Assembly: GCF_900130015.1 (NCBI RefSeq)
Contig: NZ_FQXS01000001.1
Coordinates: 416,053 to 480,052 of the forward strand
Direction of reading: 5' to 3'
DNA: 64,000 nt
Source: Desulfofustis glycolicus DSM 9705
GTDB lineage: Bacteria; Desulfobacterota; Desulfobulbia; Desulfobulbales; Desulfocapsaceae
The notes beneath the pieces are model-generated. The model was not told where the DNA came from. It was given only the letters and a program-made list of their open reading frames with translations, and did no database searches. This document shows positions 46,422-55,388 of the stretch, piece after piece (position 1 is the stretch's first letter; every line of letters starts with the position of its first letter). The position numbers and the translations under genes are program-made.

Positions 46422-47732
46422 TTATCCGCTGATTGCGGCAAATCCTTTTTCTATAATAGCAAGCCCCTTCTCCAACTGGTCATCGGTGATAACCAGCGGC
46501 ATCAAAAATCGCAGGACATTGCCATAGGTGCCACAGGAGAGGATAATCAGTCCGTGATCGAAACAGTAGGAGGCCAGCACTCTCGTCTCTTCCGCCGCCG
46601 GAGCTTTTGTCTGTCGGTCTTTGACCAACTCCATAGCGATCATCGGCCCGAGGCCACGCACGTCACCGATCAGGTCATAGCGTTCCTGCAGGGCCAGGAA
46701 CCTGCTTCTCAACGTCTCGCCAAGAGATTCGGACTTGGCCAGCAGGTTTTCCGACTCGAAGATATCGAACACCGCCAGCGCGGCCGCGCAGGCAACCGGA
46801 TTGCCGCCGTAGGTCCCGCCGATTCCCGACGCATGAACGGCGTCCATTATCTCTTTTTTCCCGACAACGGCACTGAGCGGCATGCCGGCAGCCAGGCTCT
46901 TGGCTGTCGTGACAAGGTCCGCCTCAACCCCGTAATATTCCATGGCGAACATATGGCCGGTTCGACCGATGCCGCTCTGGATCTCGTCGGCAATCAGCAG
47001 TATCCCGTATTTTCGACAAATCTCCTCCAGTTTCCGGAAATATTCCTGCGGTGGCGTGATGAAACCGCCTTCTCCCTGGATCGGTTCAAAAATAATAGCC
47101 GCCGTCTGTTCGGCTGCCACATGGTTGATGAAAAAATATTCCAGATGATCGGCGCAGGCAACATCGCACCCGGGATATTCCCGATTGAACGGGCACCGAT
47201 AACAATTTGCAAACGGCATCCGGTAGACTTCAGGCGCAAACGGACCGAGACCGAGTTTGTAGGGTTTCAGTTTCGAGGTCAGCGTCATGCCGAGCAACGT
47301 TCGGCCGTGAAAGCCATTCTCAAAGGTGATAACGGCCGGCCTCTTGGTGTAATATCGAGCAATCTTCACCGCGTTTTCCACCGCCTCCGCACCGCTGTTC
47401 ACGAACATGGCGGCCTTGGGCGTGTCGCCCGGCACCGCGGCACACAATTTTTCCGCCAAGTTGACCGCAGAAGCATAGGGAGATACCATGAAACAGGTGT
47501 GGGTGAATTTCTCCGCCTGATCCTTGATTGCTTTAACCACCTTCGGATGAGAATGGCCGACGTTCATCACGGCAATGCCGCCGCCGAAATCGAGATACTC
47601 CCGGCCTTCCACATCAACGACCACTGCTCCGCGCCCATGGGAAACATAGATGCCGGTAGCGCTGGAGACGCCTTTGGCAATAAAAGTGGAGCGTTTTTCT
47701 TGCAACTCTGCATTGGTCTGTGCCTGTGCCAT
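46422..47732 (-). CDS. gabT: Class III aminotransferase (GabT-like)
   Basis: A 436-residue PLP enzyme of the omega-amino-acid transaminase group. The PLP lysine lies in VTTAKSLAAGMP, the substrate segment GFHGRTLLGMT is present, and EPIQGEGGF and IADEIQSGIGRTG are classical. It transfers the terminal amino group of 4-aminobutyrate, beta-alanine or related amines to a keto acid and forms a semialdehyde. The ATG at 47732 is preferred, with MAQAQTNAELQ as start; an extension to 47909 has no support. It diverges from the aldehyde dehydrogenase gene at 48180 across an operator-bearing gap, so the two may act in one pathway. Confidence 0.82.
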   Translation of the reverse strand: MAQAQTNAELQEKRSTFIAKGVSSATGIYVSHGRGAVVVDVEGREYLDFGGGIAVMNVGHSHPKVVKAIKDQAEKFTHTCFMVSPYASAVNLAEKLCAAVPGDTPKAAMFVNSGAEAVENAVKIARYYTKRPAVITFENGFHGRTLLGMTLTSKLKPYKLGLGPFAPEVYRMPFANCYRCPFNREYPGCDVACADHLEYFFINHVAAEQTAAIIFEPIQGEGGFITPPQEYFRKLEEICRKYGILLIADEIQSGIGRTGHMFAMEYYGVEADLVTTAKSLAAGMPLSAVVGKKEIMDAVHASGIGGTYGGNPVACAAALAVFDIFESENLLAKSESLGETLRSRFLALQERYDLIGDVRGLGPMIAMELVKDRQTKAPAAEETRVLASYCFDHGLIILSCGTYGNVLRFLMPLVITDDQLEKGLAIIEKGFAAISG

Positions 47733-47928
47733 CGATTCACCCCACGATTTTAGAGTAGTTTGTCCAAAAAACAGATACCGTTGTACCCTTCCCATGTTAC
47801 CACAAGCATGTAACGAAATCCCAAACAACCGCTGGACAGACGTTAAATACTTGATATCATTGCTCATTATTCCGCAAAAGGGGCTATGCATGAGCGATGA
47901 CCGGTACACACTGTCCCTAGGAAAAATC

Positions 47929-47966
47929 TTGACACTTAGGCTGGTGTCTGATATATCAAATATTAG
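47929..47966 (+). promoter_or_regulatory. Promoter with regulon operator, site 1
   Basis: TTGACA (47929-47934) is followed after 17 bases by TATATC (47952-47957). Over the -10 lies GTGTCTGATATATCA with the palindromic core TGATATATCA (47949-47958). The same arrangement recurs in front of xsc (60099-60128) and at 60460-60495. The rest of the 47733-48179 gap shows no ORF I can support. Confidence 0.65.
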
Positions 47967-48179
47967 TTATAAAGAAACAGCGCAAGCGCACATTGGACAG
48001 GCACAGAGACTTCCATAGGTCTTTCCCCTATGCCCATGAGGACCCTATGCTCCTTTTCCCCTCGCTCATCCCCCCTCGTCTCACACCTGCTAGTAGTGGC
48101 GCTTTTTTCACACCATCCACGGGAAGCAGCACACCCGAACAAAAAAAGCCCAACCGAACTGAGTAAAGGAGCCTGAACC

Positions 48180-49739
48180 ATGTCTGAAATCAAACTAAAC
48201 AATCCGGTCAAGAACTTTATTCACGGAGAATGGATGGAGGAGACCGGCGTCGAAATGGTGCCGGTCTATAACCCCTCAACAGGAGAACAAATCAGTGCGG
48301 TCCCGCTGACCTCCGAAAAAACCAGCCTGGAAGCCGTCGATTCGGCATACAGCGCCTACGATCCCTGGCGCAAACTTTCTGTTGCCAAGCGAATGGCGTA
48401 TCTCTACGACCTGCGGCAAGCCATCATCGATCATGAAGAGGAACTTGCCGTCATTATCGCCACCGACCAGGCCAAACATGTCAGTGAAGCACGCGGTGAA
48501 GTTCGCAGAATTGTTGAGATATTCGAAATGGCCTGCACTATTCCGGCACTGCTGCAAGGTGAAACGTTGCATGGTATTTCCACCAACATCTCCGGTCGTA
48601 TCATCAAGGAGCCGTTAGGCGTCTTCGGCGGCGTGGCGCCGTTCAATTTTCCTGCCCTCGTCTTTGCCTGGTTCGTTCCGTTTGCCATCGGCGCCGGCAA
48701 CACCTTTATTTTTAAGCCGTCCACGCAATCTCCCCTGTTCATGCAGAAAATCGGTGAGCTGTTTCAAGCGGTCGGACTGCCGAAAGGAGTCGTGAACATC
48801 GTTCATGGAAACCGCTCCATTCCCGGCACCTGGTATGAACACCAGAAAATGAGCGGTGTCTGTCTGGTCGGCTCAACCCCGACCGCCAAGAAAATGGCGG
48901 AAGCGTGTGGTCGAGGAGGCAAACGCAGCATGCTCCTAGGTGGCGCCAAGAATATCCTCGCCGTTATGGAAGACGCCCAGGCGGATGTCTTCATCGATAA
49001 CTTCATCCACTCCTGCTTCGGCTCCGCTGGCCAACGCTGTCTTGCCGGCTCCATCGTTGCCGTCGTTCCGGAAATTTACGACTCTTTCGTTGAAAAAATG
49101 ATAGCCGCCGGCAAGAAAATCAAAATCGGCGACGCCCTCGATCCCGACGTCTACATGGGACCGGTAATCTCCGCGCAAGCCAAGAAAAAGATCGAACAGT
49201 ATATCGAGATCGGCATCAAAGAAGGATCCAATCTGGTACTTGACGGTCGCAATCCTGACATACCTGCCAAAAACAAGAACGGCTACTTTGTCGGCCCGAC
49301 CATTTTCGAAGGAGTCACCCCATGCCGGACCATCGCCAAAGAGGAAATCTTCGGACCAGTCATTTCGGTCATGAAAATCCGTGACCTCGATGATGTCCTG
49401 GAGATTATCCGCGCCCAACCGTTCGGCAACGGCGCCTGCATTTTTACGCAAAACCAATATTACACAGATCAGTTCATTGCCGAGGCCAATGTCGGCATGG
49501 TAGGAGTCAACGTCGGCATTTGTGCGCCTCACCCATACCTGCCGTTCGGAGGCATCAAAGATTCTCACCTGGGCACCAACAAAGTCCAGGGCAAAGACGG
49601 GATCGACTTCTTCACCCAGAACAAAGTGGCCACAGTTCGGGTTGCACCACCGTCCGGAACTTACGTTGCCGGAGAGTCGGCCAGCGCGTCCACCGAAAAG
49701 AAGGCAAGCCCCGCTGTCAGGAGCTGCGTGGCTCAATGA
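48180..49739 (+). CDS. CoA-acylating aldehyde dehydrogenase (MmsA-like)
   Basis: A 519-residue aldehyde dehydrogenase of the methylmalonate-semialdehyde type. GVFGGVAPFNFPALVF and the catalytic GSAGQRCLAGS are as in MmsA, which makes acyl-CoA from semialdehydes with NAD+ and CoA; the protein carries a polar, Ala/Ser-rich tail of about 25 residues. AAAGGAG lies 8 bases before the ATG. Its promoter carries the same operator as the xsc operon, and it diverges from a GabT-like gene. Candidate substrates are malonate semialdehyde from beta-alanine or a sulfonated/phosphonated aldehyde; none is proven. Confidence 0.82.
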   Translation: MSEIKLNNPVKNFIHGEWMEETGVEMVPVYNPSTGEQISAVPLTSEKTSLEAVDSAYSAYDPWRKLSVAKRMAYLYDLRQAIIDHEEELAVIIATDQAKHVSEARGEVRRIVEIFEMACTIPALLQGETLHGISTNISGRIIKEPLGVFGGVAPFNFPALVFAWFVPFAIGAGNTFIFKPSTQSPLFMQKIGELFQAVGLPKGVVNIVHGNRSIPGTWYEHQKMSGVCLVGSTPTAKKMAEACGRGGKRSMLLGGAKNILAVMEDAQADVFIDNFIHSCFGSAGQRCLAGSIVAVVPEIYDSFVEKMIAAGKKIKIGDALDPDVYMGPVISAQAKKKIEQYIEIGIKEGSNLVLDGRNPDIPAKNKNGYFVGPTIFEGVTPCRTIAKEEIFGPVISVMKIRDLDDVLEIIRAQPFGNGACIFTQNQYYTDQFIAEANVGMVGVNVGICAPHPYLPFGGIKDSHLGTNKVQGKDGIDFFTQNKVATVRVAPPSGTYVAGESASASTEKKASPAVRSCVAQ

Positions 49740-50401
49740 TCGGGAGTCTGGGATATATGCATGCGTAAACCGCTCCAGTGATACGTTAAGAGGCCAGAAT
49801 TGATTATTATTAATGAATTTGAAAGCTCCTATTATTATTCAGGGAAAGCTCGGTCTGACGCCGAGGAGTATTTTCCCTGCTTCCAAATGGCTCTAATGCG
49901 TCGTACAATGGAAGCATTCGCAACAAGGTAGTATATACAACGAACAGAAAACCAGAAACCACCCCTGAACTCAACACGCACAGCGAAACTTTGTTGTTTC
50001 TTTGCTAGTTCACTGCTGAACTGGCCGGCGCACAGCGGCCAGTTCAGCAATCGCCTGAAATGGGGGAAAGTGATGCAGATGCTGTTAAAGAAGAACGAGG
50101 CCCAAGCTGGCTCAGGCCATCTCCCGTTGGCAGTTCAAGCATCCCCCTTCTCCTCTCTTGTCGTATACACTTTAAATCCAACCATTCACTGCCTGAAACT
50201 GGCCGGCAAAACTCGTGTCGCTCGGTTGCCGACTTCCGCAATACGGGCCATGAGTCGCACGGTTATTCGCACTCGAGCACCTGCCGTTCTTCCGCGACAT
50301 CATATATGTTCATCTCCTCACCCACCATCCGGGGAAAAAGAACTCGCACGGGTAGAGCTGAACCCTGAGCTGAGAGGAACCAAAACGAGAAAGGAGAAAC
50401 C
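49740..50401 (+). other. 662-base gap with two hairpins upstream of the TRAP operon
   Basis: No ORF here is convincing. At 49840-49879 CAGGGAAA-GCTCGG and CCGAG-TTTTCCCTG form a probable terminator for the dehydrogenase gene. At 50014-50049 TGCTGAACTGGCCG and CGGCCAGTTCAGCA form a perfect 14-base stem with an 8-base loop and no U-run. The gap ends with the TRAP ribosome site (GAAAGGAG). The length and the second hairpin suggest a long leader or small RNA. Confidence 0.5.
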
Positions 50402-51709
50402 GTGAGTATCGAAATCATCACCGCGCTATACTTTTTGAGCCTGTTTTTCGTTCTATTTCTCGGGCTCCCAGTTGCCCTTGGTTTAGGCGGCATCGCAGTT
50501 ATTTTTGCCTTAATTTTCGAACCCCGCTCTTTGTTGGCCATTCCCAGCGCCTTTCACTATACCCCGTGGAATCACGTCCTGGTCACCATCCCCCTCTTTC
50601 TCTTCATGGGCAGTCTCATTCGTTTTTCCGGTATCGCCGAAGCTGCCTACGATGCTGTATACAAGCTGATCGGCCACATCGCCGGTGGTCTGGCAATGGG
50701 GACAGTTGCTGTCTGCACTATTTTTGCCGCAATCACCGGCATCACCCCACCGGCGACAATCACTATGGGGCAGATTGCTTTCCCTTCGATGATGAAATAC
50801 AATTACGACCGTGCTATCGCCATCGGGTCAATCGGTGCCGGCGGCGCTCTCGGCGCCCTGATTCCTCCAAGCGTACCGTTCATCTTTTACGGCCTGCTTG
50901 CCAAGGTATCGATAGGTGGATTGTTTCTTGGCGGTGTGCTGCCGGGATTGATGCTCGCCAGCTTCTACATCATCTATATTGGTATCCGTTGCAAGATCCA
51001 ACCGCATATTGGACCCGCACTGCCATCTGACGAAAAGTTTACCGTCCGCGAAAAAGTCATTGCCGTTTTCAATATCTGGCCGTTCGTCGTTCTCATTCTC
51101 ATCGTGCTCGGCGCTATCTGGGGGGGGATTGCTACGCCATCAGAAGCTGCCGCTTTCGGTGCCGCCGGAGCCTGCTTTATCAATCTTGTCTATCGCAAGC
51201 TGACCTGGCAGGTATTGCAAGAATCTTTGGAATCAACCCTGAAACTAACCGGTATGGGGTTGTGGATTTTGATCGGTGCGAATATTTACTTGAACATCTT
51301 TAATTCCCTCGGATGTCAAGAAATCGTAACCAGACTCGTCCTTGGCATGCCGGGTGGTGAGAACGGCGTTCTGTTGATGATGATGTTCATCATCCTCCTG
51401 CTTGGCATGTTTATGGATGACTGGGCTATCATCATGCTCTGCACCCCTCTCTTTCTCCCAATTATTAATGAGTTGGGCATAAACAAGCTATGGTTCGGGG
51501 TCCTGTTCATCGTCAATATCCAAATCGCTTACCTGACCCCACCTTTCGGGTTCGTTCTTTTCTGGATCAAGAGTATTCTACCGCCGGATGTTACCATGGG
51601 GGATGTCTACAAATCTGTCGGTCCATTCATCGTCCTGCAGGTGATTGGCCTTACTCTCATTTTCTTTTTCCCGGCGATTGCCCTCTGGCTGCCATCTCTG
51701 ATGAACTAA
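50402..51709 (+). CDS. TRAP transporter large permease (DctM/TauM-like)
   Basis: A 435-residue membrane protein with about 12 helices and conserved TRAP motifs: AAITGITPPATITMG (about 118-132), GAGGALGALIPPSVPF (about 140-156) and IAYLTPPFGFVLFW near the end. It couples Na+ influx to uptake of an anionic solute. The start is GTG, 7 bases after AAAGGAG. In taurine degraders the xsc genes are often paired with a TRAP system (TauKLM); the facing xsc operon here makes an organosulfonate a reasonable guess. Confidence 0.88.
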   Translation: MSIEIITALYFLSLFFVLFLGLPVALGLGGIAVIFALIFEPRSLLAIPSAFHYTPWNHVLVTIPLFLFMGSLIRFSGIAEAAYDAVYKLIGHIAGGLAMGTVAVCTIFAAITGITPPATITMGQIAFPSMMKYNYDRAIAIGSIGAGGALGALIPPSVPFIFYGLLAKVSIGGLFLGGVLPGLMLASFYIIYIGIRCKIQPHIGPALPSDEKFTVREKVIAVFNIWPFVVLILIVLGAIWGGIATPSEAAAFGAAGACFINLVYRKLTWQVLQESLESTLKLTGMGLWILIGANIYLNIFNSLGCQEIVTRLVLGMPGGENGVLLMMMFIILLLGMFMDDWAIIMLCTPLFLPIINELGINKLWFGVLFIVNIQIAYLTPPFGFVLFWIKSILPPDVTMGDVYKSVGPFIVLQVIGLTLIFFFPAIALWLPSLMN

Positions 51710-51828
51710 CTTGCAAATGAGAACATGTATGCACATGAAGGGAAATCGAACATTTCACAGCGATCCGTAAAGCACACGTTCGATACCCAAAAAAATATAA
51801 AGCGAATTATCGCCCGGTGGAGGAACCC

Positions 51829-52380
51829 ATGAAGGTCTGGAACATGGTTGAAAAAACCGTAGATATGATATGTGAGGGAATGGGTCGGATCGGTTGGCTT
51901 CTTATCCTGTACTGTATGATTTTCGGCGTGAGCGACGTTTTCTTCAGATATGTACTCAATTCGCCGTCCCTATGGATCGCCACTACTTTGCAGGTAGCTA
52001 TGGTTCTTATAGCCTGTATGGGAGGGGCCTATTCTCTGAATTCCGATAACTTTGTGAAGCTTGATTTGTTCTACGCTCGATTTTCGAAAAAAAAGAAAGC
52101 CATTTGCGATATCATAACCGTTCCGATCTCGTTTCTGTTCCTTGGCGTTCTAATCACAAAAGGCTGGGATGCCGGCATGCTCTCGCTCAAGTTGAAACAG
52201 GTTACGCCCACCAGTGTTCCAATCCCTCTCTATCCAATCAAAATACTTATTCCTATAGCGGCAGTTATCGTGCTGCTTGTGGTCTTGAAGAAATTAGTCA
52301 ATGACATTATCACCATTCTTTCCAAGGAGGATTATGAAGTAGACGTTATAGCCGATTTTTCCAAGAACAAGGTTGATTGA
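51829..52380 (+). CDS. TRAP transporter small permease (DctQ-like)
   Basis: A 183-residue membrane protein with four helices (about 18-40, 50-70, 85-108, 130-155), and the small-permease segment FRYVLNSPSLW near the first loop. It assists the large permease. The ATG at 51829 follows GGTGGAGGAAC; an in-frame GTG four codons earlier lies in this ribosome site. A 119-base gap separates it from the large permease, longer than usual. Confidence 0.85.
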   Translation: MKVWNMVEKTVDMICEGMGRIGWLLILYCMIFGVSDVFFRYVLNSPSLWIATTLQVAMVLIACMGGAYSLNSDNFVKLDLFYARFSKKKKAICDIITVPISFLFLGVLITKGWDAGMLSLKLKQVTPTSVPIPLYPIKILIPIAAVIVLLVVLKKLVNDIITILSKEDYEVDVIADFSKNKVD

Positions 52381-52503
52381 TTCACTACTCGCTGCAAACC
52401 TGCTAAGAAGTGGCCAAATGACAGTAACTGGGAGGAAAAGCTGCTTTAACGTTAAGGCCGTTTTTCTCTCGAATATCAAATAGGATAACAGGAGGAAAAA
52501 CAC

Positions 52504-53559
52504 ATGAAAAAGTGGTCTATCAAATTGCTGAGTGCGCTGTCTGCTATAGGCATCTTGGCTATGGCTGGTTCCACTATCGCCGCAGAGGAATACGGCCCCC
52601 CGGACAAGGTAACTACGTTATTGTTTCAACCTTGTTTCGATCAGTCTGACGCCGGTTGGTCGTTAGGAATCGTTCCGTGGGCCAAGGCGGTTGAGGAAGC
52701 AACACAGGGAACTGTAAAATTTCAACTGGAGCCCGCCGGGGCCATAACGAGCGGTGGTGAAGCATTCGGAGCAACCGTCGCAGGTATGATCGATGTTTAC
52801 GCAGGATGGGCTACAGTATATGGTGGTGACATGCCTGAAGGCATGCTGGCTTTCGGCATGGCCATGGGCGCCAATAACTGGCGTGATGCTTGGGCCGCCA
52901 TGTGGGGTGATCCGAAATACCGTATTGGAGAACTGGTTCAGGAGGCCGCCAAAGAGCGCAACCTTCGCTGGGTAGGGTGGACGAGTCAGGGTCCCAACTC
53001 CATGTTTACCAAATTCCCGGTAAACAAGCTCGAAGACCTTGCCGGCAAGAAGATGCGCGCCGGAGGTCCCCAAGGACTCTTCCATGAGGCGGTGGGGGGC
53101 GCACCGGTTTCAATGGGTGGAGGTGACATATACACCGCTATCAGGCTCGGCACCCTCGACGGTACTTACTGGGATACCGGTGGAATCGACGATATGGCTT
53201 TCCATGAAGTCATCAAATATGCGAGTCTGCCTGGCTGGTGTCCAGCCCAGCACCAGGAAATCTACATCAATCTCGACAAATGGAACTCTCTCAACCAATG
53301 GCAGCGAGACCAGATCGACAGCATTTTCATGCCGACCTACTTTGAGACTAGCCGTCTGCATTGGGAAGGTGTCAACGAGGCTTTGGAGATCCTGAAGGGA
53401 GCCGGTGGCGAGGTTATCCAACTCTCCGATGAGGAAGTCAAGCGGATGCGTGCACGCTCGATAGAAGTTGTCTGGCCGAAGGTTGCCGAACGATCCGAGC
53501 GCAACGCAAAAGGTGTTGCCCTGTGGAAACAATACCTCGAGGACATCGGCGAGTTGTAA
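52504..53559 (+). CDS. TRAP transporter substrate-binding protein (DctP-like)
   Basis: A 351-residue periplasmic protein with a signal peptide ending near AGSTIAAEEY. The SBP family arginine region occurs near LAGKKMRAGGPQG, where the Arg usually binds the carboxylate or sulfonate. GGAGGAAA precedes the ATG. As in other TRAP systems the protein scavenges the solute and delivers it to the permeases encoded upstream. A strong terminator follows, so the operon ends here. Confidence 0.87.
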   Translation: MKKWSIKLLSALSAIGILAMAGSTIAAEEYGPPDKVTTLLFQPCFDQSDAGWSLGIVPWAKAVEEATQGTVKFQLEPAGAITSGGEAFGATVAGMIDVYAGWATVYGGDMPEGMLAFGMAMGANNWRDAWAAMWGDPKYRIGELVQEAAKERNLRWVGWTSQGPNSMFTKFPVNKLEDLAGKKMRAGGPQGLFHEAVGGAPVSMGGGDIYTAIRLGTLDGTYWDTGGIDDMAFHEVIKYASLPGWCPAQHQEIYINLDKWNSLNQWQRDQIDSIFMPTYFETSRLHWEGVNEALEILKGAGGEVIQLSDEEVKRMRARSIEVVWPKVAERSERNAKGVALWKQYLEDIGEL

Positions 53560-53610
53560 TCCGATCTAAAGAAAGAAGTCTGCTGATTCGTTCTTTTCGC
53601 TGAAACACCG

Positions 53611-53644
53611 CGTCCGGCCCTCCTGCCTCAGGAGGTGCCGGACG
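53611..53644 (+). terminator. Terminator of the TRAP operon
   Basis: CGTCCGGC-CCTCCT and AGGAGG-T-GCCGGACG form an almost uninterrupted 14-pair stem with a 5-base loop, followed by TGTCATTTT. It lies between the convergent TRAP and phnX genes. Confidence 0.8.
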
Positions 53645-53686
53645 TGTCATTTTGGCTATCACCACGTGCCTCGCCGGGGGCCTTTT

Positions 53687-54520
53687 TTACGGGAACTCTC
53701 CCCGCCGCAGCCGGTCGTCAACTGCATCAATCACTGGCTGCAGTTCGGCAACACTTTCGACGACATAGTGCGCGCCCGCCGCCAGCAGGCTGCGCCGTGC
53801 TGCGGCCACCAGATTGACACCATCTTCATCCTTCAGTCGGGCAAACTCCGGCTGGGACAAACCGCACAAATTCCCGGTACGGGAAACCCCGATCGCCCAG
53901 ACGCCGGCATTTGCCGACGCCTCCATGTCGACCACGGTATCGCCGACGTTGACCACTCGTCGCGGGGGGTACACATGCAACCGTTCCATCAGGCGATAAA
54001 TCATCCACGGCGCCGGCCGACCGGCGGGGACCGCCGAGGCGGATATCGAAACATCAGGGACATAGCCCTGTTCTGCGGCAGTTTTTTCAACAATATCAGC
54101 TGCCTCCTGAAAATATCCGGTTGAGGCACCGATTTTGAGACCGCGTTCGCGCAATTCCCTTACTGCATCAGCCACCCCATCAATAACTGCGCTATATTCG
54201 CGGAGAGTTTCAGAGAGCAGCGGAACAAAAGCGTGATACAGCCCATCGATATCAGCATCGGTTATCGCCCGGCCATGGACGGATCGCCAGGCGTCAGCCA
54301 CCCGGTCGATGGCGGCAAGCGCCGCAATGTGATCCCGTTTCTCCAGTCCCATTGGGCCCCGGGCCTCGGCCATAGAAATTGACACGCCATAGTCCTTGAA
54401 TCCCTGGACAAATGCGGCTGCCGGCGCGCGGCAACCGTGATCGACGGTGGTGCCGGCCCAATCGAATATGACGAGTCCCACGCCGGCAACCGCCTGACCC
54501 GCTGTTGCATGTGCTTTCAT
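53687..54520 (-). CDS. phnX: Phosphonoacetaldehyde hydrolase
   Basis: A 277-residue HAD-superfamily enzyme that splits phosphonoacetaldehyde to acetaldehyde and phosphate. The nucleophile motif DWAGTTVDHG starts at D20. The Schiff-base lysine K61 in RGPMGLEKRDHI stands 41 residues later, the same spacing as D12/K53 in the characterised Bacillus enzyme. GDTVVDMEA holds the metal-binding acidic residues. It is the last gene of the xsc-tpa-ald-gntR-phnX operon. No phnW-type transaminase gene is next to it, so the operon's aminotransferase may also act on 2-aminoethylphosphonate. Confidence 0.9.
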   Translation of the reverse strand: MKAHATAGQAVAGVGLVIFDWAGTTVDHGCRAPAAAFVQGFKDYGVSISMAEARGPMGLEKRDHIAALAAIDRVADAWRSVHGRAITDADIDGLYHAFVPLLSETLREYSAVIDGVADAVRELRERGLKIGASTGYFQEAADIVEKTAAEQGYVPDVSISASAVPAGRPAPWMIYRLMERLHVYPPRRVVNVGDTVVDMEASANAGVWAIGVSRTGNLCGLSQPEFARLKDEDGVNLVAAARRSLLAAGAHYVVESVAELQPVIDAVDDRLRRGEFP

Positions 54521-54582
54521 AACGGTATGTGCTGCACGAAACGGCAGCCTAAAAAGGAAGAGAAAGAAAACGCGGGGGCTCT

Positions 54583-55257
54583 TTAGCCGGCAAAACCGTT
54601 TTTCTCATAGAAAGCGTAAATGAATTCCTTTTGGAACTCAAACGACCAATGCACATCTTTCAAAATACGGATAGCTTCCGCGCTGTTGCCCTGTTTCAGG
54701 AATTCGATGAACGATTGGTGTTCCAAACAATTTCGGTATTCCCACTCGGGATTATACTTTTTTCGCGGGAAATCGTAGAGGCGATGCTTTATCGGCAGAA
54801 TGAACTTCCTGAGAGGCCCGTTGGTCGAGATGTTCACATAGACATTGTGAAATTGCAGATTGGTCTTAAAAAACGTGGAAAAGTCGTTTGCCTTGATGTC
54901 GGTAAACATCACATCATTGAGCATCTCCAGCTGATCGATATGAGCCGGGGTAATCTTATCGATGCACTCTTCGATAATAAACGCCTCTACCAGGCCAATC
55001 GCATCATACGCACTTCTGACATCCTCGAGGGTGAGTTTGTTGACCAGCACGCCCCGGCGGGGAATGATCGTCACAAATCCCTCGAGTTCTAGATGGATGA
55101 GGGCGTCTCTCAGCGGAGTCTTGCTAATCCCGAGTTGATTGGCTATTCCGCCGATATTGATGGTCGATCCTGGAAACAGATCGCCTTCATTCATCTGTCG
55201 GCGCAGATAATCGTAAACCAACTCGCTCAGAGACGAATAATTCAGCGTATCAGTCAT
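54583..55257 (-). CDS. GntR-family regulator (FCD type)
   Basis: A 224-residue regulator: winged helix-turn-helix (about 8-70; GGIANQLGISKTPLRDALIHL) and an FCD helical domain (about 85-215) with a probable metal or carboxylate pocket. It lies within the xsc-tpa-ald-phnX operon and is the most likely reader of the operator sites at 47941, 60099 and 60471. The ATG at 55257 has AAGG 8 bases upstream; a GTG at 55287 also follows an AGGA, and would add 10 residues. Confidence 0.85.
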   Translation of the reverse strand: MTDTLNYSSLSELVYDYLRRQMNEGDLFPGSTINIGGIANQLGISKTPLRDALIHLELEGFVTIIPRRGVLVNKLTLEDVRSAYDAIGLVEAFIIEECIDKITPAHIDQLEMLNDVMFTDIKANDFSTFFKTNLQFHNVYVNISTNGPLRKFILPIKHRLYDFPRKKYNPEWEYRNCLEHQSFIEFLKQGNSAEAIRILKDVHWSFEFQKEFIYAFYEKNGFAG

Positions 55258-55388
55258 CAACGGTGCCTTGGATACCGGGAATGTCACACTTTCCTGCCCT
55301 ACATACCAATAGTGTCACAGCAATCTAAACGATCCTGAGCACATGTCAAGGAAACAGGAAAGTATGACATCGTTATCCACAAAGCAGA

